The notes beneath the pieces were generated by a model that saw only the letters and a list, made by a program, of their open reading frames with translations, ran no database searches and was not told the origin of the DNA. A program made the position numbers and the translations under genes. This document shows positions 25,016-31,970 of a stretch of 64,000 nucleotides of DNA, in pieces; the first letter of the stretch is position 1, and each line of letters opens with the position of its first letter. The stretch spans positions 1 to 64,000 of the forward strand of contig NZ_NRQR01000026.1 in NCBI RefSeq assembly GCF_002849595.1, read 5' to 3'. The stretch is from Luteimonas rhizosphaerae. GTDB taxonomy: Bacteria; Pseudomonadota; Gammaproteobacteria; Xanthomonadales; Xanthomonadaceae.

Positions 25016-26530
25016 TCAGCGACGGAACAGCCCGGCGACGAAGTCCGCGGCCGATTCCACGCCCTGGCCGAGCGTGTCGCTGACCATCTCGACGCCGTCG
25101 CCGACCCGGTTCACGCCACCGGCCAGCAGGTCGCCGCCGCCTTCGATGACGTCGCCGGCCAGGTTGCCGATGCCGCCAAGTCCCAGGGTGCGCACGTCGG
25201 CGCCGAGTTCCGCGCTGCCGCGGTCGAGGCCCCCGGCCGCGGTCTCGGCCAGGCCGTCGACCGTGTCGCCGAGCGACTGCAACGCGCCCTCGCCGACGTC
25301 GCCCGCCAGCGCCGCGACGCCGGCCGCCACGTCGCCGTTGGCGAAGTCGCCATCGAGCGTCGCGAACAGGTCGCGCGCGAAATCGCCGACGTTGCGCGCG
25401 TAGTCGTCCTGGATCACGTCCGGAATCGCGGCGATCGCATCGCGGGTCGGGGTGGTCGGATTCTCGTAGCCGGCCTGCCACGGCTGCTGCTGCAGCATGG
25501 TGTCGATCATCAGTTGCTGCTCGTGGCTGATCGCCGCGCGCACCACGTCGCGCACGACGGGGATGCCGTCGACGATCGGCGCCAGCCACGGCGGCGCATT
25601 CGCGTAGTCCATCGCGCGGTCGACGAGGCCCGTATCGAGATCGCCTTCGGGCCGTACCACGATCGGCGCGCCGAGTGCATCGGGCAGCAGCGGCGCCGTC
25701 GCCGGCAGCGCCTCCTGCAACTGCGTCAGCACGTCTTCGAACATCGAATAGCGGCGGATCTGGCCGTCGCCGGCGATCTCGCGCGCCGCGGTCATGTCTA
25801 GGCCCAGGCGGTCGAAGGTGTCGGGATGGAGGCCCGACGCATCGAAGGTCACGGCCGGGATGCCGGTCATCAGCGAGCCGACCGTGGCCAGGCCGCCGCC
25901 CTGCGAATGGCCGGTGATCGCCAGGTTCGTCGGCGCACCCGCGGCATCGAACTGGCCCAGCGTCTGGGCGAATTCCTGCGCGACCTGCGGTGCCAGCCGG
26001 TCGAACTCGTCGGTCTCCAGCCCGCTGCCCTGCGCGTAGTTGGTCTCCCAGTCCGGACCGGTCAGCGGCGCGCCCTGCGATTCGGTGCCGCGGTAGGCGA
26101 GCACGTAGTTGCCTTGGCCGTCGGTGAACACCTCGGCGCGGAACTGGCTGCCGGGCACGTCCAGCTGCACGTCGGGATTCCAGCCCAGTGCTTCGAGTTC
26201 CTGCTGGCCGACCTCGGTCCAGCCGCAGACCGTCTGCGGGCCGTCCTCGTAGGTCGCGTAGGACATGCGCATGAAATCCACGTCCAGCGGCTGCGCCTGC
26301 GTACCGGCGACGTAGCTGGAAAATTCGCCGGGGCCGTAGGGCGTCGCGACGACCGGCCCGCACTGGGGTGCATTCGCCGCGGTCAGGGCCGCGAGCTGGG
26401 GATGCCATGCCGGTTCCTGGCGGAACGGCGTCGCCGCATCCGCCTGCCGCGGCGTGGGCACCGGGCGGGCGCTCTCGTCGACCGGCGAGCGGGTCGGGGC
26501 ACCACCATCGGAAAGACGCGCGATCTGCAT
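25016..26530 (-). CDS. Lipase class 3-like protein (lipase A), catalytic His apparently lost
   Basis: A 504-residue homologue of lipase B, also lacking a signal peptide. A Pro-rich leader (1-50) is followed by the alpha/beta-hydrolase core: YVLAYRGTESQGAP, then ITGHSQGGGLATV with Ser209, VTFDASGLHPDTFD, and QIRRYSMFEDVLTQ. Where lipase B has the probable catalytic His (AVGHEL), this protein reads ALGAPIVV, so the base appears to be missing or displaced. The C-terminal 180 residues are Gly/Ala/Val-rich with 11-residue periodicity (EGGGDLLAGGV, NRVGDGVEMVS, DTLGQGVESAA), ending VAGLFRR. ATG 26530 (MQIARLSDGG) is preferred over the open upstream frame. The shared element lies 66 nt upstream, overlapping the hemD stop. 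Confidence 0.83.
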   Translation of the reverse strand: MQIARLSDGGAPTRSPVDESARPVPTPRQADAATPFRQEPAWHPQLAALTAANAPQCGPVVATPYGPGEFSSYVAGTQAQPLDVDFMRMSYATYEDGPQTVCGWTEVGQQELEALGWNPDVQLDVPGSQFRAEVFTDGQGNYVLAYRGTESQGAPLTGPDWETNYAQGSGLETDEFDRLAPQVAQEFAQTLGQFDAAGAPTNLAITGHSQGGGLATVGSLMTGIPAVTFDASGLHPDTFDRLGLDMTAAREIAGDGQIRRYSMFEDVLTQLQEALPATAPLLPDALGAPIVVRPEGDLDTGLVDRAMDYANAPPWLAPIVDGIPVVRDVVRAAISHEQQLMIDTMLQQQPWQAGYENPTTPTRDAIAAIPDVIQDDYARNVGDFARDLFATLDGDFANGDVAAGVAALAGDVGEGALQSLGDTVDGLAETAAGGLDRGSAELGADVRTLGLGGIGNLAGDVIEGGGDLLAGGVNRVGDGVEMVSDTLGQGVESAADFVAGLFRR

Positions 26531-26591
26531 CGGGGTCGCCAACGCGGGAAGTGGTGTTCGAGTCTGGCGTCGCCGGCGGTGGCTGCCAGTG

Positions 26592-26607
26592 GGGCAGACC
26601 CTAGGCG
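26592..26607 (-). promoter_or_regulatory. Shared upstream element, copy 4 (lipase A)
   Basis: The 16 bases are identical to copy 1 at 8706-8721. The core CCTAGGGTC ends 66 nt before the lipase A ATG and includes the TAG stop codon of hemD. This means the lipase operon has its own promoter rather than reading through from hemD. Confidence 0.6.
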
Positions 26608-27380
26608 ATGGGCGCGGTGGACGGCATCGCGGCCGCGAGCAACGAAGCCGGACGCGCGTCGCGTGCGCGGCGAACGTCGCGGAACCCGAGCGTCGCCGCG
26701 AGCGCGGCCAGGCGATCGCTGGCGGCCAGCACCTGGGCCGCGCGCAGTCGCTCGCGCAGATCCGCCGGCAGCGCGGCATCGATCCGCTGCAGCGCCTCGC
26801 CGCTGCTCAGCGGCAGCAGCCAGGGACCGTCGCACCCGCGCAGCGCCGCAATGCGGGCCGGCGACAGCGTGAGCGGTTCACGCAGGTAGACATCGGCGCG
26901 CCGCAGCGACGCGCCGGCCTCGCGCACGGCATCGGCGATGCGTCCACGCCCGCCCGGCGCCGTGACCAGTCCGACCCGCAGGCCGGCGAGCGACTGCAGC
27001 GCCGGCAGCGCGAGCAGGCCGTCGCTGTCCATGCGCGTCGGCGCTTCGACCTCGCCGATGCCCGCGCGGCGCAGCGCGCGCGCGCTGCCACTGCCGACCG
27101 CGAGCCAGACCTGGCCGGCGCGCGCGCGCAGGGGCCGCAATGCCGCCGCCGCGGCGACTGCCGCAGGACTCGTGAAGACCACCCGTTCAGCGTCGAGCGC
27201 TGCATCCAGATCGCGTCGCGTCGACGTAGCGTCGAGATGCACGACGCGCCACGGCGACAACGCGAAAAGCCGCGCGCCATGCCGCGTCACCACACGCCGG
27301 AGTACGGCGTGTTCACCGGCCGGCCGCAGTGAGATCACGTAGTATCCCGCCAGAATTGGGCAGGCAGGCGCGGGTTTCAT
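26601..27380 (-). CDS. hemD: Uroporphyrinogen-III synthase
   Basis: A 259-residue HemD, which closes hydroxymethylbilane to uroporphyrinogen III in heme and siroheme synthesis. The family is weakly conserved. The tell-tale pieces are YYVISLRPAGEHAVLRR at the start, ERVVFTSPAAVAAAAAL, VWLAVGSGSARALRRAG, GLVTAPGGRGRIADAV, ASLRRADVYLREPL, and PWLLPLSSGEALQRI. The start is the ATG at 27380; a GTG nearer VISLRP is possible. It is divergent from the thioesterase gene with only 68 bp between. Its supply of heme links loosely to the heme oxygenase gene 2 kb away. The stop codon lies inside the lipase A upstream element. Confidence 0.87.
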   Translation of the reverse strand: MKPAPACPILAGYYVISLRPAGEHAVLRRVVTRHGARLFALSPWRVVHLDATSTRRDLDAALDAERVVFTSPAAVAAAAALRPLRARAGQVWLAVGSGSARALRRAGIGEVEAPTRMDSDGLLALPALQSLAGLRVGLVTAPGGRGRIADAVREAGASLRRADVYLREPLTLSPARIAALRGCDGPWLLPLSSGEALQRIDAALPADLRERLRAAQVLAASDRLAALAATLGFRDVRRARDARPASLLAAAMPSTAPIA

Positions 27381-27448
27381 GCGTGCAAGCTTGGTGGCTG
27401 CCGATGTGCGGTGCAAGCCACGCCCGCTCACTCCCCCGAGGATGTCGC

Positions 27449-27907
27449 ATGACGTTGGACCAATCCCTGCGTGCGCTCGAAGCGCACTACCGGTCGATGC
27501 CGCCGGTCGCCGTGATGCAGTTGCGCGTCGACGACTACGACGGCGAACGCCTGCGTCTGCACGCGCCGCTGTCGGCCCACGTCAACGACAAGGGGTCCGC
27601 GTTCGGCGGCAGCCTGATGTCGTTGATGACGCTGGCCTCGTGGGGCCTGGTCACGCTGCGGGTCGAACAGGCCGGTCTGGACGCCGACGTCTACGTCGCC
27701 GATTCCGACGTGAAGTACCGCGCACCGCTGCACACCGACCTGCTGGCCGAATCCACGCTGGCCGACGAAGGCTGCTGGGAGACCTTCAGCACGACGCTGC
27801 GCAACCGCGGGCGCGCCCGCGTGTCGCTGGTCTCGAAGATCGCGCTGCCCGACGGCGGCGTGGCGACCGAGTGCCGCGCCCGCTACGTGGCGATCGCGCG
27901 CCGCTGA
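27449..27907 (+). CDS. YiiD C-terminal-type thioesterase
   Basis: A 152-residue hot-dog-fold protein of the YiiD_C thioesterase family. Key segments are MQLRVDDYDGERLRLHAPL, then HVNDKGSAFGGSLMSLMTLA with an Asn-Asp-Lys-Gly-Ser-Ala-Phe-Gly-Gly box corresponding to the hot-dog helix, and VADSDVKYRAPLHTDLLAES. Members are presumed to hydrolyse acyl-CoA or acyl-ACP thioesters. ATG 27449 follows GAGGA at good distance. It is divergent from hemD and upstream of the YkgJ gene, with an 82-nt gap. A link to the nearby olefin genes is conceivable but unsupported. Confidence 0.85.
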   Translation: MTLDQSLRALEAHYRSMPPVAVMQLRVDDYDGERLRLHAPLSAHVNDKGSAFGGSLMSLMTLASWGLVTLRVEQAGLDADVYVADSDVKYRAPLHTDLLAESTLADEGCWETFSTTLRNRGRARVSLVSKIALPDGGVATECRARYVAIARR

Positions 27908-27989
27908 ACGCCGGCACGCGGCGCTTGCGCGCGGCCCGGACCGGCCCAAGAATGCGCGCCTGATTCGCCATGCCTGCAGGTCGGTTCCG

Positions 27990-28430
27990 ATGCGTCACCC
28001 GTGTCGTTCGTGCGGTGCCTGCTGTGCCCACTACCGCGTCAGCGTGCACTGGATGGAGACCGACGCCTCGCCCGGCGGCCTCGTCCCGCAGGCGCTGACC
28101 GAAGCCTTCGGCCCGCACATGGCCGTGATGCGCGGGACCTGGGCCGCGTCGCCGCGGTGCGTGGCGCTCGATGCCGACATCGGCACGCATGCGACCTGCA
28201 CGATCCACGCGCAGCGGCCGGCGCCGTGTCGCGACGTCGAGGCCTCGTGGGAATCGGGCGCGCGCAGCGACCAGTGCGATCGCGCGCGTCTCGCGCATGG
28301 GTTGCCGGTCCTGACGCCGGCGGACTGGCTACCGGTTGTCGCGATCGCGGTCACCCTGGTCGACCGGATCGACGCCCCGCTGGCCGCGGCGTTCGAGCCG
28401 GAGCGCGTCGCGAGCGCGCCGACGCGCTGA
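27990..28430 (+). CDS. YkgJ family cysteine-cluster protein
   Basis: A 146-residue zinc/iron-chelating cysteine-cluster protein (YkgJ family). The N-terminal CRSCGACCAHYRVSVHW supplies four Cys residues, and CTIHAQRPAPCRDVEASW supplies the second pair; Cys in PRCVALD and DQCDRAR add to the cluster. The family is thought to bind a metal ion, and its role is unknown. The stop codon at 28430 is only 2 nt from the oppositely oriented oleB stop, so the two transcripts converge with no spacer. Confidence 0.9.
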   Translation: MRHPCRSCGACCAHYRVSVHWMETDASPGGLVPQALTEAFGPHMAVMRGTWAASPRCVALDADIGTHATCTIHAQRPAPCRDVEASWESGARSDQCDRARLAHGLPVLTPADWLPVVAIAVTLVDRIDAPLAAAFEPERVASAPTR

Positions 28431-28432
28431 GC

Positions 28433-29383
28433 TCAGTCCGGCGTGTGCGGGCGCTCGTCGACGGGCGCTGCGTCCGCATCGTGCAGCGGATTGCGGTCGA
28501 GGAAAGCGCGCATTGCCGGCACCAGCACCTCGTGCTTGTCTTCCAGCACGTAGTGCGCGGCGTCCTCGAACGCATGCACCTCGGCCTGCGGCAGCGCCGC
28601 GCGGAAACCGGCGAGGAAATGCCGGTCGAACACGAAATCACGCAGGCCCCAGCCGATGAACGCCGGCCGGTCCGCGTAATCGGGCAGACGCCGCCCGGCG
28701 GCTTCCAGCAGCGGCCAGGCGCGGTCCTTCGGTCCCAGCGGAATGTCCTGCATGAAGCGGATCGTGCTGATGCGATTGGCCCAGCTGTCGTACGGCGCGA
28801 CGTAGGCACGGCGTACCGCGTCGGGCATCCGTCGCGCGACGCCCTGGTAGGAGGCGCCGGCCGAAAAGGCATTGAAGCCGCGGATGATCCATTCACCGAC
28901 CGTGTAATCGCGTCCGAGCGCGATCTGCCACGGCATGGGCTTGTCCTGCGGCAACGGGAACGCGGCCGTGTTGGTGATGATCAGGCGGCGCACCTGCGGC
29001 ATGTGCGACAGCGCCCAGCCGAAGCCGATCATCCCGCCCCAGTCGTGCACCGCCAGCGTCACCGGGCCGGTGATGCCGAGATGCGCGAGCAGGGTCTGCA
29101 GATCCTCGACACGCGAGGCCAGCGTGTAGTCGTAGCGCGGCGCCGCGCGCGGCGCGTCGTCGGGCTTGTCGGACAGGCCCATGCCGATGTGGTCGGGCAC
29201 GATGCAGCGGTAGCGGTCGCGCAGGCCCAGCACCAAATGGCGCCAGTAGTAACTCCAGGACGGGTTGCCGTGCAGCATGACGACGATCTCGCCGTCGCGC
29301 GGACCTTCGTCCAGATAGTGCATGGCCACGCCGGGACGCACTTCCAGGCGCTGCGGATTAAAGGGATAGTCAGGAAACTGCAC
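28433..29383 (-). CDS. oleB: OleB, haloalkane-dehalogenase-like beta-lactone decarboxylase
   Basis: An alpha/beta-hydrolase of the haloalkane dehalogenase superfamily. In the Ole pathway OleB removes CO2 from cis-beta-lactones to give cis-olefins. Visible are the oxyanion segment MLHGNPSWSYYWRHLV, the nucleophile Asp in AVHDWGGMIGFGW, and the acid/base end EDAAHYVLEDKHE. I chose GTG 29383 (316 aa, starting V-QFPDYPF), which puts the nucleophile at Asp114, the number I recall for Xanthomonas OleB; an in-frame ATG at 29422 would add 13 residues. Neither has a good ribosome site. The presence of oleA, oleC and oleD in the same window supports OleB over an ordinary dehalogenase. Confidence 0.88.
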   Translation of the reverse strand: MQFPDYPFNPQRLEVRPGVAMHYLDEGPRDGEIVVMLHGNPSWSYYWRHLVLGLRDRYRCIVPDHIGMGLSDKPDDAPRAAPRYDYTLASRVEDLQTLLAHLGITGPVTLAVHDWGGMIGFGWALSHMPQVRRLIITNTAAFPLPQDKPMPWQIALGRDYTVGEWIIRGFNAFSAGASYQGVARRMPDAVRRAYVAPYDSWANRISTIRFMQDIPLGPKDRAWPLLEAAGRRLPDYADRPAFIGWGLRDFVFDRHFLAGFRAALPQAEVHAFEDAAHYVLEDKHEVLVPAMRAFLDRNPLHDADAAPVDERPHTPD

Positions 29384-29553
29384 GGCGGTTGACGCCCGGG
29401 TTTGGCGAAAATGAGCCGGCATTGTAGTCGCGGCGGAATTCGACCACTGGATATGGGGTCTGGCGCCGCGTGGCCGGCAGATAAATGCGCCGGACGTAAG
29501 CGGGAAAATGAACAGACGCGTCGCCGGGGGAAGGATATTCTGAGCGCTTGAAT

Positions 29554-30144
29554 ATGAATGCGCCAGCTCAGCGACTCCCCCGCGCCAGCGCCACCGGCGA
29601 CGTCCGCCAGTATCTGCGGACCGCGACGGCCTCCCTGCATGCAGGCGTGGACGGCGCGTTTCCCGATGGCCTGCGCGATGCGCCGACGTATGCTCGATAT
29701 CTGATCGGCATGCATCGCTTCGCGCTGGATTTCGAAACCGCGACCGGTGTGGTGCCCCGGCATTCGTACTGGCTGTCGCGCGACCTCGCCGCGTTGTCGC
29801 TGGCGCCGCTCGCGCCCGTCGGCATCCAGCCGACGATCCAGGACGGCGCCGAGCGCGCGGGCTGGGATTACGTGATGGCCGGCAGCAGCGTCGGCGCGCG
29901 CCACCTGGTGCGCGGTGTCCGCGCGCTCGGCCACGACGGCGCGCACGGCGCGCGCTTCCTCGAAGAACATGGCCGCAGCGACGACTGGACGCGGATCCAG
30001 GCACGGCTCGCCGCCTTCGATCTGCACAACGCGCCGCAGCTCGCGCGCGTGGTGCGGGGTGCCCGCGACGCGTTCATCAGCGTCGCGTCAAGCTTCGACC
30101 GTAGTGTTCAGACGACTCCCGCCCCCGACAAGGAGCGCCCATGA
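29554..30144 (+). CDS. bphO: Biliverdin-producing heme oxygenase
   Basis: A 196-residue bacterial heme oxygenase, which opens heme to biliverdin, the chromophore of bacteriophytochromes. The proximal heme ligand is His29 in TATASLHAGVDGAF. The distal-helix region is AGWDYVMAGSSVGARHLVRG, with the family's glycine-containing GSSxGA element. ATG 29554 is used; a TTG two codons earlier is nearer to a GGGGAAGGA site. The stop overlaps the phytochrome start (ATGA), so enzyme and photoreceptor are coupled at translation. The promoter must lie in the 170 bp separating it from oleB, which contains an AT-richer stretch. Confidence 0.93.
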   Translation: MNAPAQRLPRASATGDVRQYLRTATASLHAGVDGAFPDGLRDAPTYARYLIGMHRFALDFETATGVVPRHSYWLSRDLAALSLAPLAPVGIQPTIQDGAERAGWDYVMAGSSVGARHLVRGVRALGHDGAHGARFLEEHGRSDDWTRIQARLAAFDLHNAPQLARVVRGARDAFISVASSFDRSVQTTPAPDKERP

Positions 30145-31862
30145 ATCCAGCCCTTGAACGTGCCCTCCAGGAGTGTGCGCGCGAACCGATCCATCTCGCC
30201 GGCGCGATCCAGCCGCACGGCTACCTGATCTCCTGTCAGCTGCCGGACTGGACGATCCGTCACGTCTCGGCGAATGTCGAAGCGCTGACCGGCGCGACGC
30301 CCGACGAAATGCTGCGGCATTCGCTGCGCGAGTTCCTGACCGACGATCTGATCCAGGCCGTGGCCGAGACGATCGGTTTCGGCGAGCCGGGTGCGCCGCC
30401 GCAACGTGCGGCCGTCGGCAACATCGGTCCGATGGCGAACCTGTGCGACATCAGCGTGCACGTCGCCGACGGCCTGGTGCACATCGAGATCGAACCGCAG
30501 CCGCGCAGCACCGGCGAGCGCTCGCCGACGGTCGTCGCGCAGACGATGATCGCGCGTGTCGCCGGCAGCGACGACATCGCCGATTTCCACCAGCGCGTCG
30601 CCGAACAGGTGCGGCTGCTGACCGGCTACGACCGCGTCATGGTTTATCGCTTCCGCCACGACGACGCCGGCGAAGTGGTGGCCGAGTCGCGCGATTCCGC
30701 GCTCCCCGCATACCTCGGCCTGCGCTATCCCGCATCCGATATTCCGGTGCAGGCGCGCACGCTCTACCTGCGCAACCGCATCCGCGTGATTCCGGACGCG
30801 AGCTACGTGCCGGTGCCGATCCTGCCCGACCGCGACGCGCGCGGCGCGCCGCTCGACCTCAGCCAGCATGCGCTGCGCAGCGTGTCGCCGGTGCATCTCG
30901 AGTATCTCGCCAACATGGGCGTGGCTGCGTCGATGTCGATCTCGATCCTGTCGGGCGGTCGCCTGTGGGGTTTGATCGCCTGCCATCACCGCAGCAGGCG
31001 CACGGTACCGCCGGGCGTCCGCGCCGCGGCCGATCTGTTCGGCCTGTTCGTGTCGATGCGCGTCGCGGCCCGCGAGCAGCAGCACGCCGCCTCGCTGGAA
31101 GAGGAGGCCCGCAACATCCGCGACACGCTGGCACTGCGTCTCGACAACGCCAGCGATCCGCGGCTCGCACTGGCCGGCGAACTCGACCTGCTGGTGCGCG
31201 CGGTGGATTGCGACGGCGTCGGCCTGCTGCAGGCCGGTCACTGGCACAGTGCCGGGCGTGCGCCCGGCCCCGACCGCGTGCCGGGCCTGCGGGCCTGGCT
31301 GCAACGCGACAACACCGGCACCGGTGCGGTCAGCACCGAGCGCGCCGAGGACTGGGCGGGTTCGGTCGAGGCGGCGGACGGCATCGCCGGCGCGCTGGCG
31401 GTGCCGATGGATCTCGGCCGGGACGAGTGGCTGTTCTTCTTCCGCTGCGAAGAGATCGAGGAAGTGCGCTGGGCCGGCAGTCCCGAGACCCCGATGCTGA
31501 TCAACGAGGACGGCTCGCGGATCGGCCCGCGTGCGAGCTTCGCCGCGTGGCACGAGACCGTGCGCGGCTGCAGCGCGCCGTGGCGCGACGCGGACCATCG
31601 CGTCATCGGTCGCCTGCATCTGATGCTGCGCGAGCGCTATCGCCGCAGCGTGCTGGCGGCGTCGGACGTCGGCGATATCCGCGCGCACCGCACCCGGCTC
31701 GACGTCCGCGCCCAGCGCGAGCGCCTGCTGCAGCTGTCGGAGCTGCTCGATGGCCTGGTCCATGTCAGCCCGCAGGATGCGGTGCAGCTGTCGAACCGGA
31801 TCAACAAGCTCGAATCGGATCTGCAGTCGCTGATCGGCACGGTGCACGTCGCCAACGAGTGA
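30141..31862 (+). CDS. bphP: Bacteriophytochrome photosensory module lacking an output domain
   Basis: A 573-residue red/far-red photoreceptor. Order: N-terminal extension with the biliverdin-binding Cys12 (ECAREPIHLAGAIQPHG), PAS domain (about 20-125), GAF domain (about 140-310) with the PASDIP motif at Asp200 and the conserved His282/His283 in LIACHHRS, and PHY domain (about 320-510) with the tongue motif PRASF at 463-467 followed by WHETVRG. After PHY only about 60 residues remain: a coiled-coil helix (QRERLLQLSELLDGLV...NRINKLESDLQSLI). There is no histidine kinase, GGDEF/EAL or PAS9 domain, unlike the Xanthomonas homologue. Signalling must therefore be through a partner protein or dimer changes. 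AGGAG at 30131-30135 precedes the start. Confidence 0.93.
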   Translation: MNPALERALQECAREPIHLAGAIQPHGYLISCQLPDWTIRHVSANVEALTGATPDEMLRHSLREFLTDDLIQAVAETIGFGEPGAPPQRAAVGNIGPMANLCDISVHVADGLVHIEIEPQPRSTGERSPTVVAQTMIARVAGSDDIADFHQRVAEQVRLLTGYDRVMVYRFRHDDAGEVVAESRDSALPAYLGLRYPASDIPVQARTLYLRNRIRVIPDASYVPVPILPDRDARGAPLDLSQHALRSVSPVHLEYLANMGVAASMSISILSGGRLWGLIACHHRSRRTVPPGVRAAADLFGLFVSMRVAAREQQHAASLEEEARNIRDTLALRLDNASDPRLALAGELDLLVRAVDCDGVGLLQAGHWHSAGRAPGPDRVPGLRAWLQRDNTGTGAVSTERAEDWAGSVEAADGIAGALAVPMDLGRDEWLFFFRCEEIEEVRWAGSPETPMLINEDGSRIGPRASFAAWHETVRGCSAPWRDADHRVIGRLHLMLRERYRRSVLAASDVGDIRAHRTRLDVRAQRERLLQLSELLDGLVHVSPQDAVQLSNRINKLESDLQSLIGTVHVANE

Positions 31863-31902
31863 GTTCCGGCTGCCACTGCGGCGGGTGGGTGAACAAAACA
31901 GA

Positions 31903-31930
31903 AGGGCGCGCATCCTGCGATGCGCGCCCT
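31903..31930. terminator. Strong bidirectional terminator hairpin
   Basis: A perfect 12-bp stem (AGGGCGCGCATC/GATGCGCGCCCT) with loop CTGC lies between the convergent bphP (+) and oleA (-) genes. On the minus strand it is followed by the T-rich TTCTGTTTTG and on the plus strand by TTT. Confidence 0.8.
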
Positions 31931-31970
31931 TTCCGTGTGCGGCTGCCGCGCTGCGCGCGGCTGGCCGGCG

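Noticed and set aside
21545..26530. Lipases A/B as classical Xanthomonas T4SS effectors
   Set aside because: The C-termini are undecad repeats, without the Gln-rich tail or FAVQG-type motifs of XVIPCD domains, and no T4SS genes are in view. The delivery route is left open.
28433..29422. Haloalkane dehalogenase as the function of the gene annotated oleB
   Set aside because: The fold fits, but the presence of oleA, oleC and oleD in the window and the nucleophile position at 114 from the GTG start favour the olefin-pathway role.
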